Below are positions 52,735-62,403 of a DNA stretch of 64,000 nt, piece by piece (the first letter of the stretch is position 1; each line of letters opens with the position of its first letter). The position numbers and the translations under genes were made by a program. The DNA comes from Adiantum capillus-veneris. Lineage: Eukaryota > Streptophyta > Polypodiopsida > Polypodiales > Pteridaceae. Under the pieces are notes generated by a model. The model saw nothing but the letters and a program-made list of their open reading frames with translations. It searched no databases and was not told where the DNA came from. The stretch spans positions 25,608,469 to 25,672,468 of the forward strand of contig CM043942.1 of NCBI GenBank assembly GCA_014529385.2, given 5' to 3'.

Positions 52735-54090
52735 AGGGCCCCCTAATCTTGAAAAAATAAAAATTATTTCTAAACATCTTAAATTCATAAGTGAATGGTG
52801 AGTTTAGGAAATGAAAAGACACATGAAGGTGTCCATATAAAGAGGTAGTCAAATGCACATTGGTACATTTTTTTATCTCTTCTCCTTGGTTTTTCCTTCA
52901 TCATTTTCTTCTCTTTAGAGTATCCTTTTGCTATGTAGGACACTATTCTAAGATGTTATAAATGATCCTCTCGAGTACAACTATAGATGAGGATATCGTC
53001 AAGAAATACTTTGAAAAATTTTCCTAGATAAGGCTGTAAAACAGGATTCAGCTTCATAAAAGTAGCTGGTGCATTGGTAATGCCAAAATGCATTACCAAA
53101 AACTCATAATGCCCATATCTAGTCCTAAAGGCTATTGTTGCAATATCTTTAGCCTTTTATTCTGACTTGATGATAGCCATATTGTAAGTCAATCTTTGTA
53201 AAGTACTTGGCTCCCTCTAATTGATCAAAAAGATCTTTCATTCTTGGCATCATTAGGAAGAGGATGAGGTATAGGAGGGCCTTTTTATTTTCCATGAGCT
53301 TATGGAGGTGATTAACATTTTGACAAATAGGTGTACACCATGTGTGCAAGAATGGTGGGGTGTGTAAGAGATGTGTAAGAGTGGTCAAAAGATGCACCTC
53401 CCCCTCAAAAAGTAGGTGTACAATTTTTTTGATTTTTAGCCTTCCATAACTCCCACATATATTCCCTTATTTGAGTGGAGATCATAGATCTACAATCTAT
53501 GCATCAAGATCTTTCCATAGATATGCTACATGATAAGGGGGAAATTTGAATTCAAACTAGCCGTTTTGCATGTTTGAATTCAAAAGTTGTCCTTTCATTA
53601 CTTTTTTAAGACTATATGTTTGGCTTCCTTAAACTTCCAAATAAAGAGGCCCTCCTAGACCCCGTTTTCTTCCTAATGTAGGAAACCTGTTATTAATTGT
53701 GAGATTATTTAGTGCTCTTCTGTAGTCGACAAAAAGAGACATAGAACCATCTTTTCTCTTCTCCCATTCTAGGCATAGGAAACTTGTTCTTAATTGTGAG
53801 ATTATTTAGTGCTCTATAGTCGACACAAAGTCACATATGACCGTCTTTTTTCTTCACCAATGAAATTAGCAAAGCCCATGGGGGATTGTTGGGTTTAATA
53901 AAACCTTCTACATAGTCTTGCAATTGTGTCTCTACTTCTAAGTGTTGTACAAGCATGGCCTAATCTATAAAATGATTTACAAATAGGCTTTGCATCTTTA
54001 ACTAAACAATAGCATGATCTACTTCACCTCTATCAAGAGGTAGACCTTTGGGCAAATCAATATGGAAAAACATCTTTAAATTCTTCTAGC
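52735..54090 (-). pseudogene. GY3 gypsy RT, upstream half
   Basis: The minus strand reads LLEEFKDVFP and DLPKGLPLDR near 54080-54030, an entry region with LISLVKKKDGH, LCVDYRALNNLTIKNKFP (about 53830-53780), then, after an insertion, [17 protein letters not shown] (about 53240-53190). TNAPATF follows near 53070, and FLDDILIYS near 53000-52970. The catalytic box carries Asp-Asp. The GY3 frame is broken many times, by a MITE-like insert (53268-53660) and a short local duplication of the VDYRALNNL segment (copy near 53730-53680). It continues beyond the LINE at 45817. Confidence 0.75.
53268..53660. mobile_element. MITE-like insertion in GY3 RT
   Basis: About 390 bp with inverted ends: TAGGAGGGCC at the left near 53268 and GGCCCTCCTA at the right near 53660, the similarity extending inward as TTTA/TAAA. 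It interrupts the GY3 RT between the VDYRALNNL and FDQLEG blocks. If TA is the target duplication this would be a mariner-type MITE; assignment is tentative. It has no ORF. Confidence 0.5.
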
Positions 54091-54599
54091 AAGACTTTCA
54101 AAGAAATTCACTATGAGAAAAAGAAGTAGGAAACCTAACCCTTCATTTCCACACTAGAGGCTTTATATACAATAGATAGACACCAAAGCATATATACATC
54201 ACAAGAACTTTTATTCAAATCTTTTGCAACTCAAGAGAACATATCAAAGGACTATTTTGTACATCAAGCTCACCTTGTCTAACAAAACTTTTTGCCTTCT
54301 TTTGCAAATTCTAATAAGTTTTGCTGGTAACTCTGTTTCAAAGAATATCCTAGTATCCACAACCATAACCCTCTAAAAACCAAGTTCGCATGATCCATAT
54401 TCATAATAACTTCCAAACTGGATACTATCTTGTCTTTGCCATGGATCATGGAGATGACATATTGGTGAGCAATTGGTTGTTGAGAAAGTTTTAGTTTCTT
54501 GACACGAGCATACTTCACAAAGCTTTATGTGGTAGAGTCATGTATCATGATTCTAACCCTTTTCACATTTACAAGCCCATGCATGTTCACCATTTAATG
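54091..54599. other. Decayed sequence upstream of GY3 RT
   Basis: Probably GY3 protease/RT spacer on the minus strand (open fragment 54279-54518), but no diagnostic motif is visible. Confidence 0.35.
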
Positions 54600-54689
54600 T
54601 GGAGCAAAGCTCAATTTCCACATGATAGGCATGATAGATGTTCATGTTCCGTCGGGGATCAAGGCATGGAGGAATCATAAGACAATTGA

Positions 54690-54937
54690 GAGGACACGTT
54701 TATAGAATTACCTTCTTACTTGGGTCCTTACATAGAAAAATTAGATGTTAGAGTCCTATCATTTCACTGAGGGACCTTACGACGGATTGTGAATTCACAA
54801 GGATTGCAAGATATTATGTCCATACCAATGAAATGCACTCTAACGATGGCAGAACTTCTGAAAATAAGACCACACATGTGGATGGATATTGAGAAATGGC
54901 TTGAGAAAATGGGTATCAAAAACCAGTAGAGACTTCA
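54690..54937 (+). pseudogene. gag-protease spacer fragment of a GY2-like element
   Basis: On the + strand: LPSYLGPYIEK, VNSQGLQDIMSIPMKC, TLTMAELLKIRPHMW and WLEKMGIKN. This matches the conserved segment at 13040-13265 of GY2 (LPSYLGEYEAK, MDSQGLIELLSTP, TLAELLRLRPNMW, CLEKFGVKD). About half the residues agree by eye. It shows a second GY2-family element once lay here. It is cut off shortly before the LTR-B end at 54998. Confidence 0.65.
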
Positions 54938-54997
54938 CACCTAGAGACGGATATATTGCAAAACCTATTGCAAATTTGGAACAAGTAGTGATGATGT

Positions 54998-55425
54998 TGT
55001 TAGCGGGTCACCGTGACGGACATCTATAGCATATCTTTCTGGTACTAACATAATATCAATACTCAGGGTAGTGACTCGGATGGGGCACGGAGACTCTTTG
55101 AGATTGTCAACCTCAAAAGTGAACCTTAACAAGCAAATACAAAAACTCTACAAGCAAACCAACACTCAATGATCAAAGAAATCTGCATATGCCCTTTCTC
55201 ACAGCTTTAGGTCATCATGCCATTTCGGCACTCGAACTGACTCAAAATGAAACGAACTTTTAGGAGGAGTTCTAGGACACCTAGGGGCACTATCCTACCA
55301 TGTATGGTTGCAATCCAACAAGGTACCAAAATCACATTCGATCATGAAAAAGGTCCCAAAAACTGCAATAGATTAGTCCAAAAAGGTCGCCATATGGTCT
55401 AGGAACACTGTCCTATGGTCAAAAC
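54998..55425 (-). mobile_element. LTR-B block, copy 2, part 1 (split by copia)
   Basis: Reverse complement of about 29037-29458. It starts TGTTAGCGGG (the LTR-B end in inverted view) and is interrupted at 55425 by the copia element; the rest continues at 60690-60733. The uninterrupted copy at 28986-29458 confirms the two parts were contiguous. Confidence 0.8.
55421..55425. repeat. Copia-1 target-site duplication, left copy
   Basis: AAAAC, repeated at 60685-60689 directly after the right LTR. Confidence 0.85.
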
Positions 55426-55617
55426 TGTTGGGGTATAAAGCCCAATGTGGTCGCCCAGGTAAGTGGGCGGGCCGCCAGGTATGTACACATATTCTTTTGT
55501 AAAAACCTAATAAGAACTCACTATGCTCTACACATTACAGTAGAGCGAGTTCACCATATCATCGTGCTCTTCTTCTCGCACTCTCTCTTGCGTCGCACTT
55601 CCGCTCGTACTCCTTCA
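55426..55617 (+). repeat. Copia-1 5' LTR
   Basis: 192 bp, from TGTTGGGGTATAAAG to CTCCTTCA. It differs from the outer 3' LTR (60493-60684) at three positions. Confidence 0.95.
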
Positions 55618-55619
55618 AC

Positions 55620-55633
55620 TGGTATCAAAGCTC
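55620..55633 (+). promoter_or_regulatory. Copia-1 primer binding site (initiator tRNA-Met)
   Basis: TGGTATCAAAGCTC lies two bases after the LTR. It matches the usual plant copia site complementary to initiator tRNA-Met, TGGTATCAGAGC, with one change. Confidence 0.9.
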
Positions 55634-56115
55634 AGATCGAGGCTCGGGGCAGCATTGCAGGAGGCTAGAGTCACCAACTGAGATTGGAGTGAAATTCGAC
55701 AGGCGAAGACACGGCCCCAAATCTCGCGGGCAAGCCCAAAGGGCTTGGTGTTGCCAGAATTTCATTCTAAGGTCATCTCGGCCACCGTTTGGCTTCGACA
55801 AAGGTCTGCGCAGGCCATTTTCGACTACGTGGTCTCGACGGGTGCAGATCCGACTCTGCAAATTTGGGATTTTCGGCCTACGACTGCAGGTGCTGAGGAT
55901 ACCGACACTCCAAGAGTGTTGATTTGTGGTTGTCTACACATCGAAGGATGGCTCACAGTTCTTGGAGGCGTGTGATATACGACACGGGCGCATCTACACA
56001 CAGTCTGTAGGCGACATCCACTAGTTCATCAGGTTGATATTGGTTCAGAGGTCAGTTTACATGGGAAACTCTACCGAATTTTTCCCAGAAAAGTAAACTA
56101 CTGTGAAGCGTAGCT

Positions 56116-59100
56116 ATGGCTGGATCACAGGACACTGCTCTTTACAATATCAAGAAGCTGGATGGAACCAATTTCCCATTGTGGAAGAAGCAGATTTGGC
56201 ACGTGTTGGTACAAAAGAAGCAGATAAAACCTATAAAACTCAAAGGGATAAAACCAGAACATATGGACGAAGATGAATGGAGCGAAATGGATGAATTGGC
56301 ACTTTCTACCATTATGCTGACTTTGGCAGAAAGCGTTTACTTCAATGTAGCAGACGAGATGTTGGCTTATCAAGCATGGTTAAAGCCGAGTGATCTTTAT
56401 GAGAAGCAGAGTGCAGCTTCACAGGTATACTGGCTTAAGAAGCTTGTTGACTTGAAGATGAAAGAAGGGACACCTATGTCCAATCATCTGAATGAATTCA
56501 ACACAATCTATAGTCAGTTGTCAGCTCAAGGTGTCAAGTTTGATGAACCTGTTAGAGCTATGTTCCTATTGATCACATTGCCGGAAAGTTGGGACACTTT
56601 TCGCACAGCTTTGAGTAATTCTGCACCTCCAGATGGTTTGAACATAGCAGGTGTAGAAGAAAGTCTGCTTACTGAAGAAACCAATAGAAAGACAATGGAC
56701 AAAGGCAAAGGAACAACCTTAGTTTTCAGGGGAAGGAACAAAGAAAAGTACAAAGGTGGAAAGAGGAATCAGTCTCGTAGCAAGTCCCGCAGTGCTAAAG
56801 GCAAGAGTGACATAGAATGCTACCATTGTGGCAAGAAGGGTTACATGAAAAGAGACTGCAGAGAATGGAAAGCAGAAAAAGGCAAAGAGAAAGCTGAAGA
56901 CCATGGTGAGAAGAACAAGTCCTCAGTGAAGATTCAAGAAATAAATGTGACAAACACAGCAGAGGATGACAGTCTAGTGTCAGGAGACATCTACTTCTTG
57001 AAGAATACAATGGACTCAGCTCTTCTTACAGCATCTGATGGAAATGCACTGAGTGACTGGATTATAGACTCAGGGGCATCACTTCATGTGTCTCCAAACA
57101 AGGAATGGTTTACTTCTTATGTGACCACTAAAGATCATGTTCGGCTAGGCAATGGGCAGACATGTGAGATCTTAGGTGTTGGAGATGTTCAATTGAAGTT
57201 TCGGAATGGCTCTTCTTTCACGCTGAAGAATGTGAGACATGTTCCCGCAATTAGAAAGAGCTTGATCAGCACAGGTTTACTTGATGATGCTGGCTACCTC
57301 ACCACTTTTGGACAGAACATGTGGAAGATATCCAAGGGTTCTATGACAGTAGCACATGGAGTAATGTCTGGAGGACTTTACATGATTTATGTATCAAATG
57401 TCTCTAAAAATGTAATCAATGTAACCGAGCAGCCGAACGTTTCTTTGTGGCATAGCCGGTTAGGACATATGTCCAAGAAGGGAATGGAAATCTTGTCTCG
57501 TTCTGGTTATTTTCCTGGCTTTTCATTTAATGATTTTGAATTCTGTGAACATTGTCTGTATGGTAAGCAAACACAGCAGCCACATAAGCATAGAAGCAGT
57601 AGAAGAGATACACAGTTGGCACTTGTTCATAGTGATTCGTGTGGACCTATGCCTAACCTATCTCTAGGGGGAGCTTCTTACTTTATGACATTTATAGATG
57701 ATTACTCGAGGAAAGTATGGGTTTACTTTCTCAAGCACAAGGATGAAGCGTTTAGTGTTTTCAAAACGTTTGTGACACTTGTGGAGAATCAGAGTAGCAA
57801 GAAGCTTAAATGCTTACGCAGTGACAATGGTGGAGAGTATGTTTCAAAGGCCTTTCATGACTTTTGTGAGTCAAAAGGTATAAAACGTGAACTTACTGCT
57901 CCTTACAATCCTCCTCAAAATGGTGTTGCTGAGAGGATGAATAGGACCATACAAGAGAAGGTTAGAAGTATGTTGTCTAATGTACAGCTGCCAAATGGGT
58001 TTTGGGCTGAAGCTGTATCAACAGCTGTTCATCTTGTAAATAGATCTCCTAGCAAGGTTTTGCAGAAGGATTCAGTGCCAGAGATGGTATGGTCAGGCAA
58101 AATGCCCTCATACAAGCATCTCAGAGTCTTTGGCTGTGAGGCATATACTCCCGTTCCGAAGGAATTTAGGAACAAACTTGAGCCAAAGAGTAGAAAGTGC
58201 ATCTTTCTAGGCTATGGTAATTATGGTGAGATGGGGTACAGACTTTGGGATCCCGAATCCAGAAAGGTTGTCCGCAGCAATGATGTTCACTTTAATGAAT
58301 CCAAATATCATTCTAAACCAGAGAGGGTTGAGGAGATCAGAAGAGTTGTCTTCCAAGAAGATGGACCTGCACGTGCAAGACAAAATATCAGGGCTCAAGA
58401 GGAGCAAGGACAGGATAGAGTGGAACCACAGGTTGTGGCTGAGCCTGAGCCACCTATTTTGCGTAGATCTGGACGTGTCACGCGACCTCCTGATAGGTTT
58501 GTTCCATCTATGAACTATGTCATGTTGACTGATTGCAATGAGCCTTCATGTTACAAGGAAGCAGTGCAAATGAAGGACTCCGGGAATTGGCAATTGGCCA
58601 TGCAGTCAGAGATGACAGCTGTGCATAAAAACAAGACATGGAAGCTAGTTAAATTACCACAGGGCAAAAAGGCTCTACCTTGTAAATGGGTTTACGGGTA
58701 TAAGATCACCGCTCATGATAGTCAGCCAAAGTACGAAGCAAGGCTTGTTGCCAAGGGCTTTAAGCAAGAACAAGGCATTGACTTTGATGAAGTCTTCTCT
58801 CCGGTGGTCAAGATGACTACATTGAGATGCTTTCTTGCATTGGTTGCCATATTAGATTTGGTGTTGCACCAAATGGATGTCAAGACAACGTTCTTGCATG
58901 GTGATTTAGATGTGGAAATTTACATGCAGCAGCCAGAAGGGTTTGTTGAGAAAGGCAAGGAAGATTGGGTATGCCAGTTGTTAAAGAGTCTTTATGGCTT
59001 TAAAAAATCACCGAGGGCATGGTACCATAAATTCCACAAGTTTATGCTTTCTCAAGGCTACAAACGTAGTGAGTTCGATCACTATCTATATACAAAGAAG

Positions 59101-60093
59101 GCTAAGGATGGCAGTTGGCTGATCCTTATTTTGTATGTGGATGACATGTTGATTACTGGCAAGCACTTGGAAGAAATTTCATCTTTGAAGTCAAAGATGG
59201 CAAAATCGTTTGACATGAAAGACATGGGTGAGGCAAGTCATATACTTGGTATGCACATTGAGAGAGACAGATCAAAGAAGTTGATTTGGTTATCTCAAAC
59301 CGAGTATATTGACAAGGTTTTGCAATGTTTCAATATGGAGAAGGGAAAGGCACTGAGTGTTCCATTGCCACCATATGTGAAACTTAGCAAACAAGATTGT
59401 CCTGTGTCTAAGGAAGAATAGGCTGAAATGGATAAGATTCCATATGCGTCTGCAGTGGGTAGTTTGATGTATGCAATGATTGCTACTCGCCCAGACATTG
59501 CATTTGCAGTGGGAGTAGTAAGTCGATACATGTCAAACCCAGGCAAGAAACATTGGGAGGCAGTGAAAGGAATATTGAGATACCTGAAAGCTACAAAGAG
59601 TATGCATATATGCTATGGGAGTCAGGAGCTAAGTGTAAAGGGTTTTACAGACTCAGATTATGCAGGTGACTTAGACAACCGAAGGTCTACGTCAGGGTAT
59701 GTCTTTACATTGGCTGTTCGAGCAGTATCATGGCATTCTAGATTACAAGATTGTGTTACTCAGTCTAGTACAAAGGCTGAATATGTTGTAGCATCAGAGG
59801 CATGCAAAGAATCAATTTGGCTTAATCGACTAGTAGCAGATTTGGGAATCAAAGAAGAGATGCCTGTGTTATATTGTGATAGTCAAAGTGCTATACAATT
59901 GGCTCGCAATCCAGTTTATCACTCAAAGACAAAGCATGTGGATGTGAAGTATCATTTCATCAGGGAAATGCTCGAGGATAAGCAACTTCAGCTTGTCCAA
60001 GTTCACACCACAGAAAATCCTGCTGATCTACTTACAAAAGGACTTCCCTCAGAGAGCTTTGCACATTTTCACAAGCAGTTAGGTGTAGGGTAG
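56116..60093 (+). pseudogene. Copia-1 gag-pol polyprotein (one in-frame TAG)
   Basis: Reads 1101 codons from MAGSQDTALYNIKKLDG to a TAG at 59419-59421, then 221 more codons in the same frame. The N-terminal gag is of UBN2 style. The zinc knuckle is at residues 235-248 and reads CYHCGKKGYMKRDC, with Tyr in the His position. Protease DSGA starts at 318. The integrase HHCC-type region LWHSRLGHM is followed by the triad D507, D570 and E606 (35 residues between the last two). RT has HQMDVKTTFLHG and YVDD at 1007-1010. After the stop, RNase H has TDSDYAGD, SSTKAEYV and YCDSQSA. All catalytic residues are present, so the TAG and the knuckle change are the obvious lesions. Confidence 0.95.
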
Positions 60094-60674
60094 TACATCA
60101 CTTCTCTACATCTCTTGTATATTAGCTTGTATAGTAGCTTCTCTCACACTTAAAGTACCACATTGAACTTTAAGTGGGAGGTTGTTGGGGTATAAAGCCC
60201 AATGTGGTCGCCCAGGTAAGTGGGCGGGCCGCCAGGTATGTACACATATTCTTTTGTAAAAACCTAATAAGAACTCACTATGCTCTACACATTACAGTAG
60301 AGCGAGTTCACCATATCGTCGTGCTCTTCTTCTCGCACTCTCTCTCGCGTCGCACTTCCGCTCGAGCTTTGCGCATTTTCACAAGCAGTTAGGTGTAGGG
60401 TAGTACATCACTTCTCTACATCTCTTGTATATTAGCTTGTATAGTAGCTTCTCTCACACTTAAAGTACCACATTGAACTTTAAGTGGGAGGTTGTTGGGG
60501 TATAAAGCCCAATGTGGTCGCCCAGGTAAGTGGGCGGGCCGCCAGGTATGTACACATATTCTTTTGTAAAAACCTAATAAGAACTCACTATGCTCTACAC
60601 ATTACAGTAGAGCGAGTTCACCATATCGTCGTGCTCTTCTTCTCGCACTCTCTCTCGCGTCGCACTTCCGCTCG
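60055..60674 (+). repeat. 310-bp tandem duplication of the Copia-1 3' end
   Basis: Unit 1 (60055-60364) and unit 2 (60365-60674) each contain the last 39 bp of pol, the 3' UTR, the PPT and the first 182 bp of LTR. They differ at one base (near 60063 and 60373). The junction joins LTR position 182 (CTCG) to pol sequence (AGCTTT) with about 1 bp of overlap. The first LTR copy thus lacks its last 10 bp. Confidence 0.93.
60172..60182 (+). promoter_or_regulatory. Copia-1 polypurine tract
   Basis: AAGTGGGAGGT lies directly before the LTR start; it is duplicated at 60482-60492. Confidence 0.85.
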
Positions 60675-60684
60675 TACTTCTTCA
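60493..60684 (+). repeat. Copia-1 3' LTR (outer copy)
   Basis: 192 bp ending CTTCTTCA, directly followed by the target duplication AAAAC. Confidence 0.93.
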
Positions 60685-60689
60685 AAAAC

Positions 60690-60733
60690 GAATAAAAACA
60701 ATGATTTAAGCACTCAAATTTGAAGATGAGGCT
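60690..60733 (-). mobile_element. LTR-B block, copy 2, part 2
   Basis: Reverse complement of about 28986-29030 (TTTAAGCACTCAAATTTGAAG on the + strand). Continues the part left of Copia-1. Confidence 0.75.
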
Positions 60734-62112
60734 CACTAACGTTGGTGCAGCCAAAGTTGGTCCAAGCTAGAAAGTGGTCTATGCCAAGCAAAGGCTGCAG
60801 GCAAGTGCAGTGCAAATGTCTAGGGCAGATACCAAGGTCCTGGGCAGCCAAAGGGTAGCGGGAAGGTATGTCTTAAGTGGTTTTTTAGGCCAAAAGAGCT
60901 AAAGGATGGTCCAGATGGGATGAGAGATCAAGGTGCCCAATGTGTGGAGTCAGTGCTCCGGAATGTAGTGTTCAATGTGCTCTAAAAGCCAGTCAAGACG
61001 GCTCATCAAACGGAGCCCCGGTGCTCAAGATACTGAAGTACAAAGCTAGAAGGTTTAGCAGATCCCCAACGGATAGAGCAGATGGAGACAGGTTGCCCAA
61101 GTAGATGTCAGCAGATAGATACATAGAGCTTGAATTATGGATTGGATCGAAGATCTGGTTAGCAAGTTATTGTCAATTGAATTTTTTTTGGGGGCCAGTA
61201 ATGGGCCAAGTTGACCACATCGGAGGATGAGCCATCTGGCATCTTTTTGGCCTTGCCAAGGCTCTCGGTGATAGTGTGCATCATGTGAAGGTAGCACAAA
61301 TTGACAATTTGTCCATCAGAGTCTTGGTCAGCAAGTTACGGCAAGTTAAAATTGGCGACAGATGCTAAAGAGGTTGGATGCAGATAATTTTCTTGATTTT
61401 TTACGGCCTTGGATAGTGAGCACAGAGAAATCAGAAGATGGTGAGGTTTTCACGGCCCAAGACCGACAATGTGAAGACCCAGCATGGCTTGGCGGCTCAA
61501 GCTTCCGACCCTAGAGCAGTAAGAGGGAGCATGGGATGGTGGACCCAAAAGGAGAATATATGAAGGCATTTTTTAATAGGATTTTTAATACCTTGAGGCT
61601 CAGTGATCCACAAGTTTCCACGTGGCACAACATATCTCCCACATGCAACGGAGGAGGCAGGGCACCCGGTCTTTATAGACTGGGCCGTGATCTCTACTCG
61701 GGGTGTATGAGAGAGTGTGAGCTCTCTTGGGGTGCTAGCCATGGAGCTCATTGTGGTGGCTCTGTGCGGTGGCGCTCCTGGCAATGCTGGGTGATGGTTT
61801 TGGCCAAGGATGGTGGCGGCAGTGTAAAGAATGAGGATGCAAGAGAGCTACACAAGACAAGCACAAAGAACACAGAGATGGAAAGCTTCTTCTTCTTCAC
61901 AGAAAAGAGAGTACAAATGACTAAGTGCTAAAGTTGAAAAGTAGCACATATGTACATGCGGTCACTAAGTGTGAACTCGCTAGAAGCGTACTAGGCTGGC
62001 ACTATAAGTGTAGTCCAACTGTAGAATCACTGGCAGAGATCCTCCGTGTTAGTCACCTAACGTGCTAGTGAGTAAATTCCATAAGAGGCCAAGACCCGTA
62101 GTGGATGCCAGC
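60734..62112. other. Noncoding; right part probably Copia-2 LTR
   Basis: No gene seen. The sequence left of 62140 should be the 3' LTR of Copia-2 (minus strand), beginning TGTTGAGATG when read on that strand, but its far end cannot be fixed without the other LTR. GA- and CAAGAC-rich bases at 61840-61910 look like a transcribed LTR region. Confidence 0.5.
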
Positions 62113-62403
62113 TCAAGGTGTAGAGCTCGACATCTCAACACTCCCCCTCGAGCTCTGCATGTCGCAGAGTCCAAGCATAGTCCGGAAAAGTCGAAGCTTC
62201 TCAGCTCCGAGGGCCTTGGTAAAGATATCCGCTATCTGCTCCTCTGTGCTGACGTAGACCAAGTCGATGTCGCCCTCCAACACTCGCTCTCGAACGTAGT
62301 GGTAATGGACCTCTATGTGTTTGGTCCTTGTATGGAACACTGGGTTCCTAGCCAACTGCATGCTGCTGAGGTTGTCACAATGGATGAAAATCTGTTGGTC
62401 CAC
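62113..62403 (-). pseudogene. Copia-2 RNase H end (after frameshift)
   Basis: The minus strand reads IFIHCDNLSSMQLARNPVFH, TKHIEVHYHYVRERVLEGDI and EQIADIFTKALGAEKLRLFR: the C-terminal half of copia RNase H. The last codons run through the polypurine tract into the LTR before the stop at 62113. It is separated from the rest of pol by one frameshift near 62403. Confidence 0.88.
62141..62151 (-). promoter_or_regulatory. Copia-2 polypurine tract
   Basis: The minus strand reads CGAGGGGGAG followed by TGTTGAGATG, the LTR start at 62140. It fixes orientation and the 3' LTR edge. Confidence 0.75.

Larger units (their letters stand above)
55426..60684 (+). mobile_element. Copia-1: nearly intact Tnt1/Tork-like retrotransposon
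   Basis: Full element with a 192-bp 5' LTR (55426-55617), PBS (55620-55633), one long gag-pol frame (56116-60093 with a single stop), PPT (60172-60182) and a 3' end that carries two LTR copies because of a 310-bp tandem duplication. A 5-bp target duplication AAAAC flanks it. The outer LTRs differ at three of 192 positions, all transitions, so insertion is fairly recent. It is inserted into LTR-B copy 2. Confidence 0.95.

Noticed and set aside
51052-52801. Large ORFs in the GC-rich LINE ORF1 and leader region, both strands
   Set aside because: Caused by extreme base composition (poly-Pro, poly-Gly/Arg). Only the ORF1 frame has a zinc knuckle and correct order.
55447-55975. Short ORFs in Copia-1 LTR and 5' leader (repeated at 60174 and 60484)
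   Set aside because: LTR sequence repeated three times gives the same ORF; no domain.
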